Source: Microcoleus sp. CAN_BIN18
GTDB taxonomy: Bacteria; Cyanobacteriota; Cyanobacteriia; Cyanobacteriales; Microcoleaceae
Assembly (NCBI GenBank): GCA_026786085.1
Contig: JAJAYT010000079.1
Span: 1 to 34,724 of the forward strand
DNA: 34,724 bases
Direction: 5' to 3'
Shown one piece after another: positions 7,702 through 14,358 of this stretch. Below the pieces are notes generated by a model. It was not told the origin of the DNA and searched no databases. It saw only the letters and a list, made by a program, of their open reading frames with translations. The position numbers and the translations under genes were made by a program. The stretch's first letter is position 1. Each line of letters starts with the position of its first letter.

Positions 7702-8110
7702 GTGCTAAAATTTTTAATCTGTGCCCGCAACGAATTTAAAGGCGTTCTGGTGGAACACCTCTGATAATTTAGCACTAATTCTGGGGATGCGACAGCGACA
7801 GATTTGAATTATGCGGTACAGAGTTAATTCAAGCTCACCGAAGAGCACAATTGTCAGTAATATCAATTCCGGTTGCATCGGAATTAATATTACCCGAAAT
7901 CAGGACACTCAAGATGCCGTTTCGGTAGCGCCCGATTAATTGCGCAAGAAACGGCATCTTGAGTGTCCTCGCTGATCATTCCGGCACAGCCGGAATTGAT
8001 CTAACAGGCTTGGAAAGCCTGTTCCACAAAAGTTAATTTTCTTGTGGGGTGGGGTTCCCAGGGGAATATTGTAGCGGTAAAGTGCTTAGGGCGCACCCTA
8101 CTTTCAATAA
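7702..8110. other. Gene-free stretch between arsS and the radical SAM/SPASM gene
   Basis: No gene is seen. The stretch is mostly repeats: a composite palindrome at 7862-8000 (listed separately), a GTGGGGTGGG-type repeat near 8042-8052 and a TAGGGCGCACCCTA half-palindrome near 8087-8100. The arsS promoter must lie within about 7702-7860. No ATCAA-N6-TTGAT ArsR-type box was found there by eye. Confidence 0.6.
7862..8000. repeat. Composite palindromic repeat, 139 bp
   Basis: An outer inverted pair ATCAATTCCGG (7862-7872) and CCGGAATTGAT (7990-8000) encloses an inner perfect 22-bp pair at 7902-7923 and 7948-7969 (beginning AGGACACTCAAGATGCCG). The left part TTCCGGTTGCATCGG...CCGAAATCAGGA recurs, with changes, at 19904-19945. 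It is non-coding and looks like an element of a dispersed family. Confidence 0.85.
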
Positions 8111-8145
8111 ATAAAAAAACCGGGCTTCTTTGAAGAAACCCAGTT
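8111..8145 (-). terminator. Rho-independent terminator of the radical SAM/SPASM gene
   Basis: Read on the minus strand, AACTGGGTTTCTT and AAGAAGCCCGGTT form a 13-bp stem (two G-U pairs) with a CA loop, followed directly by a run of seven T residues. It begins 36 bases after the stop codon of the upstream gene. The stem belongs to the dispersed AGAAACCGGGTTT repeat family. Confidence 0.85.
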
Positions 8146-8181
8146 CACATGAATACAAGCAGTATTAACAACAACCAAACC

Positions 8182-9255
8182 TCAATTCTTCAACAGTTTC
8201 ATACCCATTTTTACCTTGTCCAAAATCGTCTTTTGTGACACGCAAGTAATCAGACAAAGCTTACCGCAATTCAAAGTATCGCGACGGACTTCCTGAGCTT
8301 TTTCGCCGTACCAAATTTCGCGAGCGTTTTGCTCTTTCACATTCCCAATCACCGGATATTCATCGCACAATTTCACATCGCCACGGGTGTCAATCCAGTA
8401 GTTGCGAAGTCCTACCCGACAAGGCCGGACTGCATCGGGAGCCTTTTCGTCACGGAAGTGAGGTAACATTAGCCGCAATACTTCGTCGCTGTTCATAATT
8501 GGCGCACCGTTGTTCTTCATTTCAATTAGGCGCTCAATTACCTGTGCAAATTCCTCGTAATCCTCTTCTTCTACCCACAATTCCTCGTAGGTTTCTGGTG
8601 TCCAGCGATTGACTGGTTGGAAGTTCACTGTCGTCGCCCCAATTTCTTTGGCCCAGGTGACAATTTCCTCAAGATGGCGGAAATTGAGTCGGTTCATCGT
8701 CGGTTTGACGTTGATCGGAAACAGGACGTTCTGTTTTTCTTGTTCTTCGCGCAGATACACGATTCCTTTAGAAAGTCTGTCAAACAAACCGGGTTGACCG
8801 CGTAAATAATCGTGCAGTTCTGCATTGTGTCCGTCAACTGACATATTAACGTTAAAAGGACGAGCAGCAACAGTTTTGGCTGCATTTTCCCTGGTCATAC
8901 AATAGCCGTTTGTGGTGACGCCTGCGTGGATGCCGTTCTTGTTGGCAAAAGTCAGTAAGTCTAGAAAACCTTTTTTAATATAAGGTTCGCCACCGCTAAA
9001 GTTGATTGAAAATTCGCCGACAAATGCTTTGACGCTTAACAAGGCATTTTGCCAATCTTCGATCGTCATTTCGTCTTTATATTCTTTGAGCCGCCAATAC
9101 TCGCACTGACGACATTTAACGTTACAGCGCTCGTTGACGATTCCGTAAAAAGTGACTGGGCTGGTAATGTCGTATCCTGTATTGATTCGGAGCGATTCGG
9201 CTACTGCACTCTTGGTGTGCTTGACTCCCAGTCTGGATAATGTTAAAGCATCCAT
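8182..9255 (-). CDS. Radical SAM/SPASM-type enzyme of unknown substrate
   Basis: A 357-residue protein with the radical SAM cluster motif CNVKCRQC (Cys44, Cys48, Cys51), the SAM-binding motif NFSGGEPY (residues 85-92) and a TIM-barrel body. The C-terminal region is SPASM-like: PCRVG, then IDTRGDVKLCDEYPVIGNV, then CGKLCLITC, providing about five cysteines for auxiliary clusters. SPASM enzymes modify peptides or carry out related difficult chemistry, but no precursor gene is identified and the substrate is not known. It has its own terminator downstream. The 455-base upstream region carries an array of TACGTA palindromes (9309-9348) that probably controls it. The ATG at 9255 gives a sensible N-terminus. 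Confidence 0.88.
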   Translation of the reverse strand: MDALTLSRLGVKHTKSAVAESLRINTGYDITSPVTFYGIVNERCNVKCRQCEYWRLKEYKDEMTIEDWQNALLSVKAFVGEFSINFSGGEPYIKKGFLDLLTFANKNGIHAGVTTNGYCMTRENAAKTVAARPFNVNMSVDGHNAELHDYLRGQPGLFDRLSKGIVYLREEQEKQNVLFPINVKPTMNRLNFRHLEEIVTWAKEIGATTVNFQPVNRWTPETYEELWVEEEDYEEFAQVIERLIEMKNNGAPIMNSDEVLRLMLPHFRDEKAPDAVRPCRVGLRNYWIDTRGDVKLCDEYPVIGNVKEQNAREIWYGEKAQEVRRDTLNCGKLCLITCVSQKTILDKVKMGMKLLKN

Positions 9256-9710
9256 GTCTTCTTTGCCCTACGTGTTGTTGGTTAAGCTAATTTATCGAAC
9301 GGATTTTATACGTAATAATACGTAATAATACGTATTGCTGGTTACGTATTCCTAACGATTAGGTATCTACCATCCTAAGCTGTGCTTTTGGGTATGGCTA
9401 GATGTTTGTCCAATATTTATTATATTAATTCTTGTAACATATTAGTATTTGTAATCATTCGAGCTTTTTTTGCATTGAAACATAAATCATGCTCGATGTC
9501 ACATAATATCAGCGCGAGATCGACGTTAAATCAACAAATTGTACTTTTCGTTGAATTTTAGTTAAATAACTTAATACTTGAGCTTAATAAAAATACTTAC
9601 GTAAGCTGTCTCAATAACTTAAAATTATAGTTAAGTGAGCGAGCTATACAGCAGTTAAGTTCACACAAGCTTTACAATTTGAATAAATTTAAGTATTTCA
9701 GCGGTGAAAG
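9256..9710. other. Divergent intergenic region between radical SAM gene and ABC-2 permease
   Basis: A 455-base AT-rich region that must hold promoters in both directions. Its main structure is the TACGTA array (listed separately), with one more TACGTA at 9598-9603 nearer the permease. An open frame of 55 codons at 9394-9561 (plus) is present, with four Cys codons, but it has no good ribosome binding site, so it is not called as a gene. Confidence 0.6.
9309..9348. promoter_or_regulatory. Candidate operator array: four TACGTA palindromes
   Basis: TACGTA occurs at 9309-9314, 9319-9324, 9329-9334 and 9343-9348. The first three are spaced exactly 10 bases apart as direct copies of TACGTAATAA, so they face the same side of the helix. 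The array starts 54 bases upstream of the radical SAM gene start, where an operator or activator site would be expected. The cognate regulator is unknown. Confidence 0.6.
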
Positions 9711-10505
9711 ATGGGTGTAAACATGGGACGATATTTGCACGTACTGAAATTGTTCTGGGGTGCGGCGATTGAAGCAGAACTGGAATACCGAATCAATTTT
9801 CTATTGGCAGCCCTCAGCAGCCTCGGAAACCTTGCTGGTAGCTTATTCGGGCTGTTTTTGTTCTATCGTACGGGTTACACGTTTGCTGGCTGGAAATGGG
9901 AAGAAGCCTTGGTTGTACTGGGTGTTTTCACGATTTTGCAGGGCTTTTCGTCAACGTTTTTAGCACCTAATCTCAGCCGGATTGTCGATCGAGTCCAGCA
10001 AGGAACCCTCGATTTTGTCCTTCTGAAACCAATCAGTTCGCAATTCTGGCTGTCTGCAAACACAGTTTCTCCTTGGGGAATACCCGATATCATCTTCGGT
10101 GTGGTATTGTTGTTGTACTCGGGTAACAAACTCGGATTAAAAATCGGCAATTATTTCCTAACAGCAATACCGCTGTTATTTGGCATGGTGAGTCTCTACA
10201 GCATCTGGTTTATGTTAGGTGCGATGAGTATTTGGTTTGTCAAAATTTACAACGTTACTGAAGTTCTCCGAGGATTGTTAGAAGCTGGTAGATTTCCAAT
10301 GGCTGCTTATCCCGCAGCTTACCGATTTTTCTTTACGTTTGTAGTCCCCGTTGCCTTCTTCACCACAGTACCGGCAGAAGCAATGCTAGGCAAAGGTGAT
10401 CTAGTTTGGATCGGAGGGGCTGGAATATTGGCGATCGCCCTTTTGTTATCTTCCCGCTACTTCTGGCAATTTGCACTCAGATTTTACACCAGCGCTTCTA
10501 GTTAG
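9711..10505 (+). CDS. ABC-2 family transporter permease (DUF990 type)
   Basis: A 264-residue membrane protein with about six transmembrane helices. The early motif LKLFWGAAIEAELEYRINF and the segment RIVDRVQQGTLDFVLLKPISSQFW are typical of DUF990/ABC-2 type permeases, which export substrates together with a separate ATP-binding protein. No ATPase gene is adjacent, and these permeases usually work as a pair, so partners must be elsewhere. Two starts are possible: 9711, with GGTGA suitably spaced upstream, or the in-frame ATG at 9723, which would give MGRYLHVLKLFW and fits the usual family N-terminus as well. The gene is divergent from the radical SAM/SPASM gene. The substrate cannot be told from the sequence. 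Confidence 0.85.
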   Translation: MGVNMGRYLHVLKLFWGAAIEAELEYRINFLLAALSSLGNLAGSLFGLFLFYRTGYTFAGWKWEEALVVLGVFTILQGFSSTFLAPNLSRIVDRVQQGTLDFVLLKPISSQFWLSANTVSPWGIPDIIFGVVLLLYSGNKLGLKIGNYFLTAIPLLFGMVSLYSIWFMLGAMSIWFVKIYNVTEVLRGLLEAGRFPMAAYPAAYRFFFTFVVPVAFFTTVPAEAMLGKGDLVWIGGAGILAIALLLSSRYFWQFALRFYTSASS

Positions 10506-10525
10506 TTATATAATAAATTTTAATT

Positions 10526-10556
10526 TATTGACTGTTGACTATTGACGGTCAACTGT
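10526..10556. repeat. Short period-7 like repeat (TTGACTG)
   Basis: The run TTGACTG-TTGACTA-TTGACGG-TCAACTG follows the permease stop codon. It is a degenerate heptamer array of the type seen elsewhere and also gives a weak inverted repeat (TTGAC/GTCAA). Confidence 0.65.
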
Positions 10557-10633
10557 TATATTATGATTGAAGATATTTTTAAATAATCATAGCAATCTAA
10601 ACTACAGATTACCAAGGAGAATAGGGCAAATCA

Positions 10634-11497
10634 ATGAAAAACAAGCAACTGGGAAACACTAATTTTAATATCAGCGCAATTGGTCTGGGAGGGATGCCAC
10701 TTTCCTTAAGTGGGCGGCCTGCTGAATCCCAAGCAATAGCAGTAATTCACCGCGCCCTCGATTTGGGTGTGACACTAATTGACAGCGCAGATTCTTACTC
10801 CGAAGATGAATCTGACAAACACCATAACGAACAACTGATTGCTAAAGCTTTAGAACAGTATACGGGAGATATTAGAGCTGTTACCGTTGCTACAAAAGGC
10901 GGCTTAATGCGGCCTCAAGGTACTTGGACGCGCAACGGGAATCCGCACCATTTACGCAAAACAATTCAGGAAAGTTTTGAAGCATTGGGCGGCAAAAAGC
11001 CGATCGACCTTTGGCAATATCACTCGCCCGATCCCAGTTATACCATCGAGGCAGCCCTAGCACCCGCAAAAGAAGCTGTAGAAGCAGGAATAATTCGATT
11101 TGTGGGAGTTTCCAATTTTTCGGTTGAGCAAATCAAACGCGCCCGCGATATAGTAGAAATTGCCTCAGTTCAAAATCAGTACAATCCGTGGCACAGACAG
11201 CCAGAATCAGATGGTGTACTGGAATATTGCGAAGCCGAAAAACTGACATTTTTCCCTTGGAGTCCTCTCGGAGGAAGTCGTCGCGTTAAAAGCTTGCAAG
11301 ATATGCCTGCGATCGTGAAATTAGCAGCCGAAAAAAACGTCTCAGTTTACTGTATAGTATTGGCCTGGTTGATGGCAAAATCGCCCTGCATCGTGCCAAT
11401 TCCGGCGGCGACAAAGGTATCGAGTATTGAAGACTCCGTGCGGGCGATGGATGTTAAATTGACTGAGGCAGAATTGGCACAAATTTCAGTGAGTTAA
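10634..11497 (+). CDS. Aldo/keto reductase
   Basis: A 287-residue cytoplasmic NADPH-dependent oxidoreductase with a TIM-barrel fold. The catalytic tetrad is complete: Asp50 (LIDSADSY), Tyr55, Lys88 (VATKGG) and His130 (WQYHSP). The phosphate-binding end of the NADPH pocket is visible as FFPWSPLGG and IVPIPAATKVSSIEDS. Family members reduce aldehydes and ketones; the natural substrate is not indicated. AAGGAG lies 14 bases before the ATG, which is a rather long spacing. The gene appears to stand alone, with a dispersed GTGGGGTGGG inverted repeat behind it. Confidence 0.92.
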   Translation: MKNKQLGNTNFNISAIGLGGMPLSLSGRPAESQAIAVIHRALDLGVTLIDSADSYSEDESDKHHNEQLIAKALEQYTGDIRAVTVATKGGLMRPQGTWTRNGNPHHLRKTIQESFEALGGKKPIDLWQYHSPDPSYTIEAALAPAKEAVEAGIIRFVGVSNFSVEQIKRARDIVEIASVQNQYNPWHRQPESDGVLEYCEAEKLTFFPWSPLGGSRRVKSLQDMPAIVKLAAEKNVSVYCIVLAWLMAKSPCIVPIPAATKVSSIEDSVRAMDVKLTEAELAQISVS

Positions 11498-11535
11498 GTA
11501 GGTAAGGGCAACAAAATAATAGAACAGATCAGATA

Positions 11536-11572
11536 CCCACTCCACAAAAAAATGATTTGATTGTGGGGTGGG
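11536..11572. repeat. Dispersed inverted repeat (CCCACTCCACAA / TTGTGGGGTGGG)
   Basis: A 12-bp inverted repeat with one G-T mismatch between the aldo/keto reductase and GIY-YIG genes, followed by GGGCATCCTGCCC. The same GTGGGGTGGG core occurs near 8042. No T-run follows, so it is classed as a dispersed repeat rather than a terminator. Confidence 0.7.
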
Positions 11573-11615
11573 CATCCTGCCCAGAAAAGTGATATTTTTG
11601 GAGAAATGAGATTTA

Positions 11616-12293
11616 ATGGAAGCTAATCAAGTAAATGCCGATCGAGATTTAGCGATCGAACATCAAAACGTACCAGTCGCCCATGAAGGACTGCACAACT
11701 TTTTATATAGTTCCGAGGAAGAACATGGCGCAGTCGCAGCAATTCCGGCATTAGAAAATGACGGAACGCAAATAATGCCGATCGCAGTATGGCGCGATTT
11801 AGCAACTAACGCCAAAGTCGCCGGCGTTTATGCCGTAATCGACACTTCGCATCAAACCCAGTATATCGGTTATTCGCGAAATATCCTGCTTTCTCTCAAC
11901 GGTCACATCGCCCAAAATGGCAGCGAAAATTGTGCATTCCTGCGCGTCCAAACTTTCAAATTCCCCAAGCGGGAAGAAATGGAAAGTTTGCGCGATTTTT
12001 GGATAGCAGAACTCGGGATCATTCCTCCTGGAAACGGCACAGATAGCGAAATGTGGGCTAGTACGGTAGGTGAAGCCGCGCGCGCTGCTATGTCTGCTGA
12101 GGAACAAAAAGCCTATGAAGAAAAGAAGCTGAAACTGCGCAAAGCAATGGCAGATTCGACTCTGAGTAGAGAGTTAGAAACAGCAGCAAAAAGTGATAGC
12201 GAACGCAGTAAGGATTTGGAAGCTGCGGTTGATAATGATGACTGGAGTGCCGTAATTCAGTCACAAACCCAGGCAACAAAATCCGCTGACTAA
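11616..12293 (+). CDS. GIY-YIG nuclease-domain protein
   Basis: A 225-residue protein. The GIY-YIG signature is present as GVY (70-72) and YIG (83-85) in VAGVYAVIDTSHQTQYIGYSRN, with the conserved Arg88 just after it. The stretch CAFLRVQTFKFPKREEMESLRDFWIAELG continues the domain, and GNGTDSEMW (139-147) could carry the acidic metal ligand. From about residue 155 the C-terminus is a charged, probably coiled-coil tail. GIY-YIG domains cut DNA in repair, restriction and homing proteins; this standalone form is common in cyanobacteria and its role is not established. It ends in a strong terminator. Confidence 0.85.
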   Translation: MEANQVNADRDLAIEHQNVPVAHEGLHNFLYSSEEEHGAVAAIPALENDGTQIMPIAVWRDLATNAKVAGVYAVIDTSHQTQYIGYSRNILLSLNGHIAQNGSENCAFLRVQTFKFPKREEMESLRDFWIAELGIIPPGNGTDSEMWASTVGEAARAAMSAEEQKAYEEKKLKLRKAMADSTLSRELETAAKSDSERSKDLEAAVDNDDWSAVIQSQTQATKSAD

Positions 12294-12297
12294 ACAG

Positions 12298-12359
12298 GTT
12301 GGTAGTAAGGACTTTAGTCCTCTCTAAAAAGGACTGAAGTCCTTACTACCAACTTTTTT
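12298..12359 (+). terminator. Strong Rho-independent terminator built from a dispersed repeat
   Basis: The arms at 12298-12320 and 12331-12353 pair over 23 bases (GTTGGTAGTAAGGACT... against ...CCTTACTACCAAC) with a 10-base loop, followed by six T residues. It starts five bases after the GIY-YIG stop codon, between two convergent genes. The GGACTTTAGTCC core recurs at 32583-32616. Confidence 0.92.
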
Positions 12360-12364
12360 GATTA

Positions 12365-13219
12365 CTAATGACTAATTTTTCGTTCTTTAATTAAAGTCAA
12401 ACTTATCCATTCACCTTTGTCATTATAACTGCGGATCATCCGAAATCGCAAATCGGGTTCAACTAACCAGCCAGCCTCGAAAAATACAGGTTTTCTGAGT
12501 TCAACTTTAACAGGGATTGTGCAAGAACTGCCATCGGGAAGCAACAAAACTTGCATCGGTGTAGTACCTTGGTTAAAATTAATCACCGAACCGTCAATGA
12601 TGCCTCCAGAAGTGATAATCTTAGGATCAGCATTAGTGCCAAAGGTAATTTTCTGAATTAGGCGATCGGCATTTTCTAAATGTAATTGTAATTTGGTATA
12701 ATAACAGTCAGGATTTCGCCAATCTGGATACATTGTCACTGCTTCTCCATGCCATTCTCCCAGTAAATCGTCAATAGTTAAATGCGGACGTTCGGGGATA
12801 TTTTTATCTGGTTGCTTTTCCCGAATTAAGGTAAGTGTTGATAAATCGCCATTCGTATTGTACAACTGAACAAACCGCAATCTGCGATAATTGTAGATGA
12901 AACAAAACTCGGCCCCAGACTCAGCGAAAGGTGCTATTTGAATAGTCCCCTGACAAAAAGATCCGTTCTCAAAAAATAGGATGTCCCGTCCCAAATTCTG
13001 ATATTCTCGAACTATTTCGCGAACTTCTGGTTCGCCGACACCGCTAGGATTTGGGTAAAAGCGCTGGAGTTTTAATCGCACAGTTTTGTTGTCATTCAGA
13101 CCTTCGAGAGCAATAATACTAGGAGTATCTTGAACTACTTCTCCCCGTGGCGATAATTGGGTAAAAGAACCGTGCCATTCTCCCAGATTTTGCAGAAAGT
13201 TTTCCCATTGCGATCCCAT
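12365..13219 (-). CDS. DUF3598 family protein (duplicated lipocalin-like domain)
   Basis: A 284-residue soluble protein of the cyanobacterial DUF3598 type. It is an internal duplication: GEWHG occurs at residues 13-17 and again at 154-158, and each half closes with a matching strand (QLYNTNGDLSTLTLIREK near 118-135, RSYNDKGEWISLTLIKER at the C-terminus). Each half of about 140 residues is rich in beta strands, consistent with two lipocalin-like barrels that could bind a hydrophobic ligand. No signal peptide is present. The ligand and role are unknown. The gene converges on the GIY-YIG gene and is divergent from the SAM hydroxide adenosyltransferase. Confidence 0.85.
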   Translation of the reverse strand: MGSQWENFLQNLGEWHGSFTQLSPRGEVVQDTPSIIALEGLNDNKTVRLKLQRFYPNPSGVGEPEVREIVREYQNLGRDILFFENGSFCQGTIQIAPFAESGAEFCFIYNYRRLRFVQLYNTNGDLSTLTLIREKQPDKNIPERPHLTIDDLLGEWHGEAVTMYPDWRNPDCYYTKLQLHLENADRLIQKITFGTNADPKIITSGGIIDGSVINFNQGTTPMQVLLLPDGSSCTIPVKVELRKPVFFEAGWLVEPDLRFRMIRSYNDKGEWISLTLIKERKISH

Positions 13220-13292
13220 ATTTTTACCTCTGAATATATACTAAACTTCTCGGCAGTTAGGACGTTTTGAATTTCTGAAATTATTGATTTTC

Positions 13293-13376
13293 TTCCTTCT
13301 TCCTTCTTCCTTCTTCCTTCTTCCTTCTTCCTTCTTCCTTCTTCCTTCTTCCTTCTTCCTTCTTCCTTCTTCCTTC
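13293..13376. repeat. Perfect heptamer array (TTCCTTC) x 12
   Basis: Twelve perfect copies of TTCCTTC, ending six bases before the start codon of the downstream gene. The same unit occurs four to five times at 19382-19416. On the plus strand it is pure pyrimidine apart from nothing else, so no Shine-Dalgarno sequence can be present in the usual place for the gene at 13383. Confidence 0.97.
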
Positions 13377-13382
13377 TGCTAT

Positions 13383-14207
13383 ATGTCTAAAAATAGAATT
13401 ATAACTCTGCTGACGGATTTTGGATTAAGCGATGTTTATGTGGGTGTGATGAAAGGTGCGATCGCCCAAATTAACCCACAACTCAAAGTCATTGACATTA
13501 CGCACGATATACCTGTTCAAAATATAGCAGCGGGGAGGTTTTGTTTGATGAATGCTTATGCTTATTTTCCCACAGAAACGGTGCACATTGCTGTCGTCGA
13601 TCCGGGTGTGGGAAGTAGCAGAAGGGCGATCGCCATTCAATGTGCTAATTTCTACCTTGTGGGGCCCGATAACGGGTTGTTTAGCGGGGTGTTGAGTCAG
13701 GAAAGTGCGTTAGCGAAGCCCTCGAAGAGGATCGCCTCTGTCGAACTCACCAACCCCAAATATTGGCGTACACCTCAACCCAGCAGCACTTTCCACGGTA
13801 GAGATATTTTCGCTGCTGTGGGTGCTCATTTGGCGACTGGGGTGCGGTTGGAAGAGTTGGGAAGGGCGATCGACCTTGCAAGTTTAGTCCAGTTACAGAT
13901 ACCAAATTGTGTCGTTACAGCCACTGGTATCGCAGGTTATGTCCAATATTGCGATCGGTTTGGCAACCTAATTACTAATATCCCAGAACATTGCATTAAA
14001 AGCAACAATTGGTCAGTAAAAATTAATCATATTTCTGATACAATCACCATACCCAACGGCAAAACCTACAGCGACAGCAAACCGGGGGATTTAGTTGCCA
14101 TAATAGGTTCTGACGGCTGGCTGGAGATTTCTGTAAACGGCGGCAGCGCTCAATCTGTTTTGCAGCTACAATTTGGAAGTAGCATCGAAGTTCTTTTTGG
14201 GAGTTAA
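13383..14207 (+). CDS. SAM hydroxide adenosyltransferase (DUF62 family)
   Basis: A 274-residue enzyme from the chosen ATG at 13383, which gives the usual N-terminus MSKNRIITLLTDFG. A longer open frame back to 13284 exists only because the heptamer array reads as FFLLPSS repeats from a TTG codon. The DUF62 signature is clear: TDFGLSDVYVGVMKG, VVDPGVGSSRRAI (catalytic Asp and Arg), LVGPDNGLFS and STFHGRDIFAAVGA (catalytic His), followed by a C-terminal beta-barrel with DRFGNLITNI. The family hydrolyses S-adenosylmethionine to adenosine and methionine using an activated water; related enzymes halogenate SAM. There is no ribosome binding site in front, because the TTCCTTC array runs up to the start. 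Confidence 0.9.
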   Translation: MSKNRIITLLTDFGLSDVYVGVMKGAIAQINPQLKVIDITHDIPVQNIAAGRFCLMNAYAYFPTETVHIAVVDPGVGSSRRAIAIQCANFYLVGPDNGLFSGVLSQESALAKPSKRIASVELTNPKYWRTPQPSSTFHGRDIFAAVGAHLATGVRLEELGRAIDLASLVQLQIPNCVVTATGIAGYVQYCDRFGNLITNIPEHCIKSNNWSVKINHISDTITIPNGKTYSDSKPGDLVAIIGSDGWLEISVNGGSAQSVLQLQFGSSIEVLFGS

Positions 14208-14236
14208 CCATCAATAATATTTTTGAGCATCTTGTA

Positions 14237-14350
14237 GGGGCGGGTTCACCAACAATCTCTAACTCTCACCAACATCTACATAAACCCGCCCCAGCCAGGG
14301 ACTTATTTCCAAGTATCAGAAACCCGATTTTTTGGATAAACCGGGTTTCT
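14237..14350. repeat. Two dispersed inverted repeats between DUF62 gene and leuS
   Basis: First, GGGGCGGGTT (14237-14246) pairs with AACCCGCCCC (14283-14292). Second, AGAAACCCG (14318-14326) pairs with CGGGTTTCT (14342-14350), a copy of the AGAAACCGGGTTT family. They lie between two convergent genes and may help end transcription, although no good T-run follows. Confidence 0.8.
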
Positions 14351-14358
14351 CATCTTGA

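Noticed and set aside
13284-13382. N-terminal extension of the SAM hydroxide adenosyltransferase (FFLLPSS repeats)
   Set aside because: It starts at TTG, consists only of the translated TTCCTTC array, and the family N-terminus matches the ATG at 13383.
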